A program made the position numbers and the translations under genes. A DNA stretch of 64,000 nt. Source: Adiantum capillus-veneris (taxonomy: Eukaryota; Streptophyta; Polypodiopsida; Polypodiales; Pteridaceae). The stretch's first letter is position 1; each line of letters starts with the position of its first letter. Shown piece by piece: positions 1 to 11,483 of this stretch. The notes beneath the pieces were generated by a model. That model was given only the letters and a program-made list of their open reading frames with translations. It had not been told where the DNA came from and searched no databases. The stretch covers positions 51,955,753-52,019,752 of the forward strand of contig CM043959.1 of assembly GCA_014529385.2 (NCBI GenBank). The letters are read 5' to 3'.

Positions 1-107
1 GGGGATCAATCACAACAGTGTGTCACAAATCGACGTTTTCAGACAAAAAGAGAACAAAAATGTGAAGGAAGCTTTGCTTCGCTTCAAATAGTACGTAGAG
101 AGATGCC

Positions 108-325
108 TTATACGAGAGTTTCTACAAGATGAGAGATTATCAATTCTCTTCATTGAGGGCTTAAAGAACGTGACTCTAGAAAAGTAACTGCATTTGAAAG
201 CATGTACAACGTTTGAGCTATAAGAGAGTTACTGCACGATGAGAGATTTTCTCTTCATTGAGGACTTGAAAAATGAGACCTTAAAAAATGAACTGCATTT
301 GAGAGCATGCACAACGTTTGAGCAA
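108..325 (+). repeat. Tandem duplication (about 109 bp x2) in gag relic
   Basis: Two adjacent diverged copies (about 108-215 and 219-325) share the order GAGAGTT, GATGAGAGAT, TCTCTTCATTGAGG, CTGCATTTGA and ACAACGTTTGAGC. Both encode a version of the same peptide containing FIE-GLKN/DLKN and CTTFE, so an internal gag segment was duplicated. Confidence 0.75.
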
Positions 326-1042
326 GTCACTAGAGAGGCTCTATATCTAGTTGACAATTGTAAGGCCTATGTAGTGGTGACGGATGATGCAAATAACGTG
401 ACTAGTGCCTCCACTGCGATGAGAAAATCCACAATGAAGTGGAGTGTTCAAACTCCTACCATAATGATTATTGATCTAATGGTCAAAGAAGTGGCGAGAA
501 GAATAAACCAAGGCTACAAAGAGAACCTGCATGAACGATAACAACCCATAAGAAGATGTGACACTTGTAGAGGGGATCATCACACCCCATGGTGTAACAC
601 TCAATAGAGACCGCAACGTATGTTAGGACAACAACCACCTCTTTTGAATGATGATAGAGTAGTAGTCAACTACTCTCAGCCAACACGTGTGCCACAACCC
701 ATGAGAAATTAGTATTTCATGGATGAGAAAACCTTGATGTTCATAGCCAATCAAGAGTATGGTTCAAAGACAATTCTTACCAGGCAAGAACAACCATTAG
801 TTGCACCATCAACTACACAACAAGTAGGACCATGCCATGAGTGTGGGGGGAACCATTGGCCAAGAGATTGTCCTCATTTGGTAAAGAACATAGAGATGTT
901 GGGATATTGTTTAGAATGTGCTATTACACATCTCATTCCTAGTTTTCCAAAACATTCAAATAACAAGAGGAAAGCAATAATGAACTTTGTAGAAGTGATA
1001 TCTTTAACAAGCGGATATGAGGTAGAACCAATGTTCCTATAG
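130..1042 (+). pseudogene. Decayed retrotransposon gag with two zinc knuckles (family X)
   Basis: Gag-like reading frame broken by stops. Open parts are 239-541 (100 codons) and 719-1042 (107 codons). Two variant zinc knuckles, CX2CX3HX4C, lie at 557-595 (C-DT-C-RGD-H-HTPW-C) and 833-871 (C-HE-C-GGN-H-WPRD-C); the spacing is one residue shorter than the usual CX2CX4HX4C. In retroelements such knuckles bind RNA in the nucleocapsid. A coiled-coil segment and a protease relic follow on the same strand, so this is the 5' part of one element. It matches no other gag in the window at this end. The 5' LTR is not visible. The element is certainly inactive. Confidence 0.7.
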
Positions 1043-1059
1043 ATGTGATGACGCGAGCT

Positions 1060-1908
1060 CAAGCTCAAGGAGCTGCAAAAAACAAAACTATTGAGGGGGA
1101 ACAAAAACTCCCAGTTTAGCAAAAGCTTATTAGTAAGGACACAAAGAAAATCTTGGAAAGCTAAATGAGACAAAATGAAAGCAAAAAGGCTAAAGAGAAA
1201 ACCACCTTAGAAATTGAGTTGCAACAAATGAAAGAGTAGTTGAAACAAGAAAAGTAAAATATAGAACAAACAGAGAAAGAAAAATAATCTAAAATATCAT
1301 CGAGAGGTTCAATCTTGGTAGCAAAAGTTAATGAGCATTTTGATGCCCTGATGCAAGCCTATGAGGCAAGATTGAAAAACAACCAGGCATTAGAACAAAG
1401 ATGGTTGAGGTATCTACATCCTGAATTTGAAACAAAGAGACTAAAAATGTGCAAACATCTCATAGAGACCGCTCACATGCTAATGGAGTCAGATACATTT
1501 GACATTTCTAAACAAATAGTGTTAATCCATGAAAGGTACATGAAAATTGAACACAAAAGAGACAAAATGAGGGAACCAATGAAACCTAAAAATGCAACAC
1601 CATTAGATCCAAGGGTGGTAGCTAACACAATAAATGAGGCTAAGTCTCAAGCAATAAAACCTATTCCAGAAGTGGAAGAACTATGGCAACAATCTTTGTT
1701 GGAAACAATCAAAAACCACAAAGATGGTAGTGCTACTTTACAATGTGCACCTATCACTGACATCAATATGGATAGCGAGTTCTACCCTGGAGATATACGA
1801 TCTCTATATGGAGATGCTGGGTCTATAGCATCTAAAGAGAGCAAGCCGCCCTCTCTATGGACTTTGCCATCTTTCATGGGAGAACATGAAACAAAATCTG
1901 AGATTTGA
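1060..1908 (+). pseudogene. Charged coiled-coil segment of family X polyprotein
   Basis: The first 250 bases are Lys/Glu/Gln-rich and interrupted by several TAG/TAA codons where CAG/CAA would keep the frame. A 197-codon open stretch follows (1315-1908), with heptad-like charge patterning (for example EARLKNNQALEQRW, KRLKMCKHLIETAHML) and then a less charged C-terminal half. No enzymatic domain is recognised. Its position between the gag knuckles and the protease relic suggests a structural linker of the same polyprotein. The related copy at 36-40 kb also carries coiled-coil ORFs, though placed after its protease. Confidence 0.5.
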
Positions 1909-1929
1909 GTGGTACCATCTCAATGGAAA

Positions 1930-2650
1930 ACCACACAGAAAATGATGGATGCTAAAAGCTTGCATGAATTGATGTCTTCTCTTATACAATGTACAATTTC
2001 TCTCTTAGAGTTGTTGAAAATTAGACCACATCTATGGGGATAAAGGAGAAAATATTTAGAGAAGATGGGATTGAAAAGTCTCCATTAAGACATTCCCGTA
2101 CCTCAAAAAACATAACAGAGACTCCAACTTGTAGATGGATTTATAGAAAGATCTTTGGATATGTTGGAACATATCATAGTATCCTCTTGTGGGATTTTGA
2201 ATATGAGCATACTTTTGCTAGGCTTTTGCCATAGTGGACTTTGGTAAAAGTAGCAACTTTGATGTTATTTTGGGATGACCATTTATGTGTCAACTTAAGA
2301 CGGTGCAAGATTGGGGCTATGAGCATATCTACTTGCAGCATAAGAATGTTACAATGAGCATAAATTTCAAAGATCATAGCTATAGGGATGTTAGTCAAAC
2401 TCCTATAGAGGAATTAAACTCAACAAAAATCAATGAAGAAGAAATACCTGCACGGTTGCATGACAAAGAACATATTTGGATGTGCGAAGCATCCAAATTT
2501 GGGAGCCTGAGGAAAGAGGATTGCATCCTAGAGAGGTTAGTCTAGGATCAAGACTACATTTGAGAGCCATTTTTTGAAGATTCATTTGAACCTTTTGGTT
2601 GGGATCAAATACTCGCTACTCTAGATATGTGCGTAAATGAAATACCAACA
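1930..2650 (+). pseudogene. Retroviral-type aspartic protease relic (family X)
   Basis: Fragments here match the protease ORF at 39270-39773. A segment near 1990-2035 reads LLELLKIRPHLWG, against LLKLRPHLCGDV in the 39.9 kb copy. The protease C-terminal motif reads VDFGKSSNFDVILG, stop, PFM (about 2230-2290), against IILGRPFM, so Arg CGA has become TGA. The downstream block runs EHIYLQHKNV, NFKDHSYRD, TPIEEL, then EPFFEDSFEPFGW and LATLDMCV, paralleling 39.1-39.4 kb. The catalytic D-T/S-G segment is not recoverable here. The piece lies directly after the coiled-coil part. Confidence 0.6.
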
Positions 2651-2784
2651 ACAAAGTTTTGTATGAGGAAGGCTATGACATAGTTCCCTCTTTTATGATA
2701 AAGGTGTTGAAGGAAGCTAATGAAACTTTGTGAGTGTGAAAGCGGAATAGGTGATACAAACATTGCCATCATCATGATGCAAAA

Positions 2785-3440
2785 GTGCAAACGAAGGAAG
2801 AAAAGCAACCACCAGAATATGTCATCATTAACATACCTGAAGAATCAACAAACATTGTTTCAGAGAAGCTGACTCCAGACAAAACACAATTGAAAGTAGA
2901 TCAAGAAGCAGTGTTTCCAAGTTTCAATTGGATGTTCAATAAACTCAAGCTCAAGAGAAGAACAAGGATATGACAACCGATTGATTATTTCCTACAACGA
3001 TAAAATTTAGCGCATGTGGAGAAACAGGGCAAAAGCAAAAGTGTCACCATCAATCAGCCTCCCACCGATGCCATTTTCCCTAGTACGACCAAGGGAATTC
3101 AAAGCCCAAAAACTGTAGTGGGCAGACCTAAACAAGGTAAGAAGAGAGGATGACCAGTCATCGAAGATTTTTTGGAGTTTTTGGAGGACTTTCATAGGAA
3201 AAGGAGAGAGAATCAAGGTGGCGGATCAGATTATGAGCAGGGTGTCTCCGATTTTCACTTGGAGTCACAACAATCTAGTCCATCCCAGCCTTTGAGATGT
3301 GGGGTTCTCGAGCAAACCATATCCATTGCTATTGGGCAAAGTGAGGGCAGCCACTCAATTTTGGTTTGGCCACTCGAACCACTTGCCTCCTTTCCATGAG
3401 TTAAGAAACACAACCACAGATCAATGCTTTTTTTTTTCAA
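2785..3440 (+). pseudogene. C-terminal domain of family X polyprotein, unknown role
   Basis: Two open pieces follow the protease relic: 62 codons (2785-2973) and 75 codons (3172-3399), separated by stops. The joining stretch encodes VVGRPKQGKKRG, a basic AT-hook-like GRP motif, followed by acidic and then Ser/Gln-rich sequence. No reverse transcriptase motif is visible where RT would be expected. Whether this belongs to the retroelement or is downstream host DNA cannot be decided from sequence alone. Confidence 0.35.
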
Positions 3441-3499
3441 AATTTGGTGGTACTTAATATTTGATTAAATTTTGCGTGCGACACAATTTTGACTCACTC

Positions 3500-4870
3500 T
3501 GATGCAGAAATGGAAGAAAATATAAGTGTTGGAGTAGTCAGAGTACAACTTGCAATATTTGCTGATCTCTACCATCTACAAAAGGCTCTCATGGATCCAA
3601 AAAACTCTTATGAGTAAGTTTATGTCACTTTGGCATCTACTTTCAATTTTGAACTTGATAAGCACTCAACCAATCTTCTTTTGCATGGTACTTTGTATTG
3701 CAGGAGCCTTTGAGTGATCCAACATTTGATTGGGTCTCTCTCACACTCCTGTAAAAGGAGTCTACTCAGTGGCTTGGAGGGGTGCGACTTGTGTGGGCAA
3801 ACCTTCCCACACATTGCAAACTTGAATACGACATTTGTGGCATACCCATATGGAATCTATTCTCTATCAAGCTTGTTGCGAGTGTGTTCATCCTAGTTGC
3901 AGAGTTTTTACTATCGGATGGCATAGTAATCATGGCATTTTAAGAAGACCACTTGGCACTTATCACCGAGTTTGCCATCTTTGCACCATTTTTCTCTAGA
4001 TGGTGTCACATATATACGCTGTGATAGATGACTTCACGGATCCAGTAAGTTCTCAACCATTTCTCCACAAATTTCATGGTTGGAGAATATTGGTGTGATT
4101 TTGTTTTAAATAGTAACCATATTGTAGGTCGAGACTTTGCTACTCGCCATGTTCACTTGTAAAATTGAAGGGCTTCTAGTGATTCCATTATATGGTCATC
4201 AGGTAGGAGATGTGGTAGTAGACAACAATGGGTTCAAGTTTGACATGATCCGAGAGACACTACGGGACCTGCCATGGACACTTGATGCCCTTGGAGCACC
4301 ATTTCAGCTTGGAGTGGAGAAGAGAGAGTTCTTTCCTTGATAAGTCGAGGAGGACACTTCTATGCTTGGTTTCTACTATTGAAATGTCCTCTAATGTTTG
4401 TGCTATCATAAATAGGTGGTTGTTGGGTACCTTCACAAAGGTTGTAGATGCAGTCTTGGATTGTCTTCTAGGATGTGGTGGCTTGGCAATGGAGTGCAAG
4501 CATCTACAACAACATTGCATCAACATCAACAACTGGGATTGCAAATTGTTTTTGGCATGTGTTCAACTATAGCAACTGCTTCCTACTGGTCTAGGATAAA
4601 TTCTTCATGTGGGAGAGGTCTCATGTTCAGCATAGTCACAACCACCTCCATCGCCTTCACGACGTCAACAGGAGTTGATTGTGCCATCTGATCCTCCTCT
4701 GAGTAGATCTCCAGCTATAGTTCCAAGTTGGCCAAGCCATGGTCAACCGCTCTGTCGGCCACTATTTCCCACACTACCTATGGGGCCCCCACCTACACAT
4801 GCCCCAGTAACACAACCTCCATAGGAATTGTGGCCATCGAGAACCTAAATCCCAATTTGTATTGATTACT
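3500..4870 (+). pseudogene. Unrecognised gene relic with intron-like boundaries
   Basis: Short protein-like stretches are separated by plausible plant introns: GTAAGT near 3613 with TTGTATTGCAG near 3702, and GTAAGT near 4046 with CATATTGTAG near 4128. Exon-like peptides include LAIFADLYHLQKAL, EPLSDPTFDW and ETLLLAMFTCKIEGLLVIPLYGHQ. The end (about 4660-4850) is proline-rich, with repeated PP and SP dipeptides. Stops interrupt the later exons. I do not recognise a family. It could be a host gene fragment, a gene captured by a transposon, or a transposase. The plus strand is favoured only by the splice-like signals. Confidence 0.35.
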
Positions 4871-5230
4871 CCACATGAACTTATTCTCTATGTAATGGCA
4901 TATCAAAACTTACTAGTTGTTCATACAATGTTTTAACTATCGATGAGTATCATGCATAATGTGCTTGCCACTATGTTTAGATTTTTGTAAGTACGTTTTG
5001 ATTTTTAAAGGCAAGTCAATTGAAGGTGGTTAATTTTTTAGTGATATTTTTTTCCACTTTATTTTATCTGAAAATATTATGGAGGACATGGTGCGAATGA
5101 TCTTTGAAGTAAAGTCACTCGGGGTTCTTTAAAAATAGACAAAAAAACACTAATTTCATTCATTTGCAAGTTTCTCTAAGTTTCTAATTTCAAAAGATAA
5201 TCCTTTAGTATTCTCTTATTCACATATTTA

Positions 5231-5800
5231 TCATGCTGAGTGGAAATCATGAAAAATGCGATCAACGTGGGCCACCTGCACAACGTGAGCATGGCCCTCA
5301 TCGTGTTCAACAATCCCCCCCCTTCCCGTGTTGACCCCATCAACAATGTGCACACTAATTACATTCTCAATAATGTGTATGCTATGAATTATTGATACAA
5401 AATACAGAGTGCATGCAACTACACGGAAGCTTTTCGTGCAATCAACGAGGCCACAATGTTTATATTCAATGTCATGCATGGCCTTGATTTCAATGCACAT
5501 CCAACCAAAGGGGATATCAAGCAAGTTGTTGTTCTAACCAACAATGCAATCATGATATGGAGGGAACATGGTTTTCGCAGCCCACAGGAGTGCGCAACTT
5601 TCAAATGACATGTGGAGGCTTGGATAGAAGTGTAGATTACATACATTGCTATGCAAGGATAAGCCAATGGAGCCAACTATGGCAACAACAAATCCAACAA
5701 TGACAACAATGAAACTAGCAATGAGGACAACTAGATTTCACCTTTCCTCGCTCCTGTTAGAGAAATAAGCCCTTGACACCATATGAGCATATTGTATTGT
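5231..5800 (+). pseudogene. Weak protein-like relic, Asn-rich end
   Basis: Plus-strand reading gives discontinuous peptides such as NYTEAFRAINEATMFIFNVMHGLDFNAHPTKG (pieces on either side of a stop) and an Asn-rich tail (NNKSNNDNNE). No family is recognised. It may continue the relic at 3.5-4.9 kb. The rest of 4.9-6.25 kb is A/T-rich non-coding DNA in which I see nothing else. Confidence 0.2.
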
Positions 5801-6279
5801 TTTGTTTTGATCCACAATATCTTATTGTAGTTGTTGTTTTAAGATGTGTACTTTCAATCCTTTTAATATTAGTCTATGTGGTTTTGTTATTGCAGTCTTT
5901 AAAAACAATTCAATGTAGTTCAAAGTCAAATTGGATTATTATGGATTGTTAACTATTGAAATTGGCTTGTTGTGAATAAATTTTGTGCATATATCATTTT
6001 CCGGTTGATGGCTAATTTTGTTGCACGGCTAATCATGATGCTTTGATTTGGGTATATTTTCCATGTTTGTATATGAGTGCACACAAGTGTGACAAAATAG
6101 AGAGACACCTGTCATGTTGGTGGTTAAGCTTGTTGCCCAACATATATCATAACGTTTGAGAAGACTATGTGTGCAATGATTCGGGTGCATTTATGTGCTT
6201 GTATGAGTGTACATGAGAGAGACAAAAGAGAGAGATTTGTAAATAATGGATGTTTGATCAAGGTGTGTTCGCCGGTGTT

Positions 6280-6282
6280 GTT

Positions 6283-6361
<79 letters not shown>

Positions 6362-6408
6362 AAATGAAGAAGAAGAAGAAGAAGAAGAAGAAGAAGAAGA
6401 AGAATGAT
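6280..6408. repeat. Compound microsatellite (TG)n(AG)n(AGA)n
   Basis: A TG run passes into a long GA run (to about 6360) and then into AAG/AGA triplets (6364-6404). Open frames across it are artefacts of the repeat. Confidence 0.97.
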
Positions 6409-6583
6409 CAAACGTTGTAGGAAACTACCCTAAGAGACCTCGAAGATCTATCCGACGAGGAGAGTTGAACCCAAGACAAGTTATTCAAGATGGAAATGGC
6501 ATAACCAGTCTACCAAGCTTGGGTGATAGAAAGGTTGTACCATTTTCCTCTTTTTTTAACACACATACAACCATTGAAAGCAC

Positions 6584-6629
6584 GCACACACACACACACA
6601 TGTGTGTGTGTGTGTGTGTGAGAGAGAGT

Positions 6630-6690
<61 letters not shown>
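6584..6690. repeat. Compound microsatellite (CA)n(TG)n(AG)n
   Basis: ACAC repeat (6585-6599), TGTG repeat (6600-6620), then AG repeat to about 6690. The CA and TG arms are self-complementary. Confidence 0.97.
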
Positions 6691-6695
<5 letters not shown>

Positions 6696-6859
6696 TTTTG
6701 GAATCTGCTCGTCGAATTCCAAAAAAGCGTTCGTCAAAAAATTATGTCCGTACCAAATTTAAACGTCTAATAGGCTACCCAACAAAGACATGTGAAGCAG
6801 CAGATGATTCCAAACAAGCTACTCAAAGCAGAAGGATTTTATGAAGGTAACAGTTGAGT

Positions 6860-7460
6860 ATGGTTACTAATAGTAGCAGCTCAACATGGAACCATGGAGA
6901 TCAATCATATAGCACAAGGCTCAACCAAAAGGCAAGTCACAACCAAGGGTCTTGTGACCTTCAGATGGATACCTGAACACTTGGTCATCAAAAATTACAA
7001 CTGGGCATAAGGTAGTTTTGAGTGCCATAAAAAAAACCCAAAAATAGCACAAAAAACTAAAAAATGAGCTTTTAAGCTTGCAAGTTTTTTTCAAAAAAAA
7101 TTATGGCTAAAAAATCTTAAAATTTCTATGTCATCCTTCATTTAACAATGAAAGATCTTGAAAACAATAAAAAATTGATGAATTTATAATCACATGTTTA
7201 ACTCAAAAAATTTACATCTCCATAATCACATCAATTTTTGACCAATTAATAAAACATAAAATTTTTGCTTTCACTATTGTGATTAAAAATGCAAATGAAT
7301 AACAAGATTATAATTTACAATTTCCAAATTTTGCATCTAATTTAAAAAAGAGGTAACTAACAAGATTACCTCTACTTTTGAAACAAAGCTTCATAAACAA
7401 AACTAAAAACTAAAATTAACTTTTAATGCAAGACACATTTAAACTTGCACAAAAACTAAA
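6860..7460. other. A/T-rich non-coding spacer
   Basis: Strongly A/T-rich with many A and T homopolymers. No gene, repeat array or conserved signal was recognised. It lies just downstream of the minus-strand methylase relic and could hold its 3' flank. Confidence 0.5.
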
Positions 7461-9660
7461 GTTTTTCTAAAAGTTAAGAGAAACCATTATAATAAATATA
7501 GGCAATCTATTTGCCAGATCTTCACAACAAAAAAATTCAAAACTTGGTCTTAATACTAAATTAAGCCCAAATATATATGGATTGATTGGAAACTCTTCTT
7601 CTTTCTCTTTGTCTTCCTCATCCTCTTCATGATTGGTTGAAGGAGAATTATCTTTACCACCATCACCAACCATGACCACTCCCCATCTCCTATATCCACC
7701 ATATTTGGCTCCTCAAAAGGTTCCAGATCAACAAACTGCATTCCTTCGTGTAGTCCAAAGGGAGGTTGTGGTTCACCTGATACATCCATAACCCTTGGAT
7801 GTGTTGCCATGTTTTTCATACCAACTTCTTGAAATTCATCAAAGCACTCACTGTAGTTGTCCGTCCCTATATAAAAAAATATACAAAACTTGACATGCCT
7901 TTATCAAAACAAATATCATCAATGTATAAATTTTAAAATTGAGTAGTACTTGTTCCTACAAAAAGATCTAAGACCCATTCTCCTTTCCTTGAGAGAAGAT
8001 CAATAAAATCCATCATCAACAATTGTGGCTTTTGATATGGATTCATGATCTCACTAGAATCATCAGAAAGATCTCGAAGTTTTTTGCACACCCCTAGTAT
8101 ATCAAAAATATTTGTGTGATTTGGTTTTGTAGCAAAATTGAAGCTACCTCTATAATCAAGACCAGAGGGAGAAAAAATCCCATGGTAGCAAACTCTGCAG
8201 CAAAGGATAACCTATCCAATTGATAGCCTTTTATGTAGATTTTGTCCTGTCAAAAAGACAAACTACATCATCATCATGCCAAAAAAAAGAATGCTAAAAA
8301 AATTATGAACCATTTGACTTACCAAATGCATAATTGATGGGTCATGGAGTTATCTGTAAAAGACTTTTAGTAGCAGAACTTTGATCATGAGCATGAAAGA
8401 ATACTAACACCCAAGATTTAGCGATTGTGACTTTTTCAAAAGCTTCTATGACCTTTTTGTAAGCACTAAGACCATATTTAACATCATCATTTACAAAATG
8501 AGGTGGTTTGAAGCCATAAGTAGCATCTACAATTCCAAGAGTGTAGTGGCGCTTGGGAAAAAAGATCTCCGTGTTCTCAACTTTGCCTTCAAACACAGAG
8601 TATTTGACAGGCAATGTAATAACATCATCCGAAATACATATACAAATGTTAGGAGTGCTAACAATGTTTTGAACGTCTTCAGTCTTCTTCTCTCAGCTCT
8701 AACTCGTCCTAAATGTTGTTCAAATCTTTGAGGAATGCTTTTAATTGGATCTCGTGAAGTACGATTTTGTAAAAGATAAAATATAATAAAAACAAAATAA
8801 AATACTATCATGTATTCTGGAATACTTCCAACATATTACATCGCTGTTTAAAAAAATGAGAACACAATGTTTGTATTCTAGAATACAAAGATGTGAACAC
8901 AAGATGATTGTTTCAAACTTAAACTAGAATGAATTAGTTGTATTTCAAAATGGAAAATACTTAAACAATGAAACACTTACCACATTTTTAAAAAGAAAAA
9001 TAAAACGCTCCAATGTAGAGTGGTGACTGTAGTTGGATGATGAGTTTGTATCTCGGTCCAATCCTTACAATGAAGCTTTTCAATCATGATGCGTTACATG
9101 TAAAGAAATGTCTTTTGCCTAGAGAAAATAAAAAAGAATTTAGACAAATAACAAAAAAACAATGTAACAAAAGAATTTTCCTAAAACTTACTTTTCAAAC
9201 TCTTTAGACATCTCATCAAGGGACAATGCACCTTCTTTGACTCGTGCAAGAATTGAAAGAATAATATGTTTCTCTTGGATTCCTTGTAGCGAACGCTAGG
9301 GAGTAATCTTCATCTCTTTGGGATAGGTTTAAGGGTTCTTCACTACCACCTTTTGCTCTTTGTGTTGTAGTAGGAAGCTTCACTCTTTGGCCCTTAATTT
9401 TTCCTTCTTCCCAAAGCTTGAAAATATCTTCTCGATGATCCCAAAGGTCACCATCATGAAAAGCCAATTGAAAAAAGTTATCATATCCTCGGATGTTATG
9501 GTTAGCACCCCTCTCACCCTTCTTTGACTTCTTTGTTGCAAGTCCTACTTGTTCACAGAGTCTGACTTTGAAAGCTTCATTTGCCTTTTTAACTTGAATT
9601 TAATGATTGACCCACTCATTGTGAAAATAACATACCTTCTGAAGAAATGGCATGGTGTAA
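7460..9660 (-). pseudogene. DNA amino-methyltransferase-like gene (class beta), multi-exon relic
   Basis: The family transfers methyl groups from S-adenosylmethionine to adenine N6 or cytosine N4 in DNA. Read on the minus strand, one exon (about 8340-8640) has HYTLGIVDATYGF, matching motif IV (D/S-P-P-Y) with the prolines lost, then a beta strand WVLVFFHAHDQ. A later exon (about 7947-8200, after acceptor TTGCTGCAG) has NPYQKPQLLMDFIDLL followed by EWVLDLFVGTSTT, which closely follows the family signature hPtQKP..LL..li...S..Gd.VLDpF.GsGTT (motifs X and I). The order IV then X then I is that of class beta. Further exon-like pieces are an N-terminal Lys-rich part (9216-9600, including QLAFHDGDLWDHREDIFKLW) and a C-terminal acidic tail (7467-7815). 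Joining donor AA/GTACTA (about 7949) to acceptor ATATAG (about 7866) keeps the frame. Intron signals argue against bacterial contamination. The degenerate DATY motif suggests loss of catalysis. The gene model is approximate. Confidence 0.55.
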
Positions 9661-9699
9661 CATTTAATGGTATAGTAACTTGTGTGTAGCGGAAAATAA

Positions 9700-10870
9700 C
9701 ATAGACATAGTGAGCATTTCATTAGAATAGATCCTTAATGAGCATAGCAAGAGTGCTTGGATGGAGAGAGCAACAAAAGCATAACACCTAGTTAGATAGG
9801 CATGAACAATAAGAGAAATTAAGCTATTGACAACAGTTGAGGACCGGGATTTTCATGGAGCCGGTCCCCCCTCCAAAAGGCTTTGTATTATAGGTTCCCC
9901 CCATCTAGGGAGATATTTTACAATACAATACTTTGTGTTCCTTCAATAACTTGATAGTGCAATGAAGATGGAAGCTTCAAGCACCAATCTCACACTTGAA
10001 AAAACAACACTAATTCCCTCACGGTCTTAGACCCAAGATCTCACACACCTTCGAAGATGGTGAGAGCTAGCAGGGTATGAGAGTAGATTGAGAGAAAGAA
10101 GGAGTATTCTTATGAGAAAGAAGTATATCTCCTCACATAATCACTTATAATAGCTTAGCATAGCTTAGTAATTAGCATGGTAGAGGAGATGAGCATGCAT
10201 TGGAGCTTGGATCTTGGTTGGATTTGCATCACAAAGCCAAGAGTTGTTGGTGTAGGCCTCCCTTCTCACAAGCTTGGAGTAGGTGATGAGCTTTCCATTA
10301 AAGCTTGAGAAGGAGAGAGAGTCTTCTTTGCTTCACACATTAGATTGTTTGAGTGTGTGTGTGTGTGTGATAATGCCTTGCCAAAATCAGCCCCCTCTCT
10401 CTCTTGGTCGACCCGTCTTGATTTTTACTCATGCTAGCATCCCATTGGACCCTTCCAAGCTTAGCCAATGATAATTGAGAAGCATAAGTGATAGCCTTGT
10501 GACATGTGTCCCCGTTTTCCCTTTTGTGAGAGCTTTAGGTAATTAATTAATGCAAATAAAATCATAGTTGTCCTCGACTATGGGGTAGGGAAGATAAAGC
10601 CTATTTATTAGTCCTTTTTCTAGCGGGTAGAGGATCCCTATCTTACCCTACGACATCATTCCAGAATGGATGACTAATCCATTTGGTGCTTGAGAGCCTA
10701 AGGATGCCGCAAGCATGTCTGCACATTAGTCCTATCAATGCTCCATAGTAGAGTTACAAGCTCTACTTGGTGTTTGGAAGACAACGTCTCCACAAACTTG
10801 ATTCTAAGCATGCATACTACTTAACATTTGTGCACAATAAAGAAAAAGAGAGTCTTATAAGACAAAAACT
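9700..10870 (-). repeat. LTR-like non-coding DNA at 3' end of chromovirus
   Basis: This follows the chromodomain of the minus-strand element. Read on the minus strand it contains TGATGTCGTAGGGTAAGATA near 10655 and a TATA-like AATAAATAGG near 10600, and later a short GGACCGG inverted pair near 9841-9867. These would suit an LTR. I could not match it to the region upstream of the gag at 15.8-16.2 kb, so a paired LTR is not shown and the boundaries are unknown. Confidence 0.3.
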
Positions 10871-10904
10871 TTGTTCATTTTAAACATTTGTACATTTTCT
10901 TACT

Positions 10905-11345
10905 CTAGGGAAGCATTGTAATCATTGACAAGGTTTAGGTTATCCTTTAATTGTATGCCTTGCATCCATCTAGCATCTTCAAAAGGATAATTTTTAAACT
11001 TAATAAGATACCGTCGGATAGTCATACCACCTCTTAATACCTTGTCTTCATGTCAGAGAATGGACTCGGGCTGCAACACATCTTCTTTGTCCTCGATCTC
11101 CGGTGGGTCTTCAATACTTGGTTCTTGAGGTGGCTCTCCTTTGTAAGGCTTTAGTAGGCTCACATGAAAGCATTGTGTATGAGGCAATGATGGGGCAACT
11201 TGAGTTGATAGGGAATCTCGTTGATTGGTCTAAGAATCTGGAAGGGACCATAGTACCTTTTTGCTAACTTAGCATAGTTCTTTTGGTGTCCCATAGGATT
11301 CTTGCCTGTCGTGTGCCTTAATCGAGCCTTGGGAAATTTAAGCAA
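10905..11345 (-). pseudogene. Integrase C-terminus and chromodomain of chromovirus
   Basis: The 61-codon piece (11160-11345) holds the integrase C-terminal segment (KRYYGPFQILRPI, YQLKLP, HNAF). After a frame change the minus strand reads HVSLLKPYKG, an acidic linker, then PESIL, stop, HEDKVLRGGMTIRRYL, IKFKNYPFEDARWM. This matches a chromodomain core (I-x-x-R..R....YLVKWK.Y...ATWE). Chromodomains in these elements are thought to direct integration to heterochromatin marks. An internal stop and frameshift make this a relic. Confidence 0.75.
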
Positions 11346-11483
11346 GACCCAATCATTTTCTTTAAAGGCTTGGGATCTTCTGTGCTTATTAGTAGTAGTA
11401 GCCTTTTGCCTTTGCTGTGAGATAGAGATAGCATCCTTAATCTTTGGAAAGATTCTTGTAGATCTCGGCTATACTCATTTGCA

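Noticed and set aside
6602-6844. Open frame on + strand rich in RERERE
   Set aside because: It translates the (AG)n microsatellite. The same applies to frames at 6124-6411, 6510-6737, 49003-49443, 59756-60191 and 61217-61737.
7460-9660. Bacterial contamination as the source of the methylase signature
   Set aside because: Coding blocks are split by intron-like gaps with splice consensus, base composition matches the flanks, and the region lies within plant-type repeats.
9841-9867. Short GGACCGG/CCGGTCC inverted pair as a terminator
   Set aside because: Bacterial-type terminators are not expected in this genome and there is no associated gene end.
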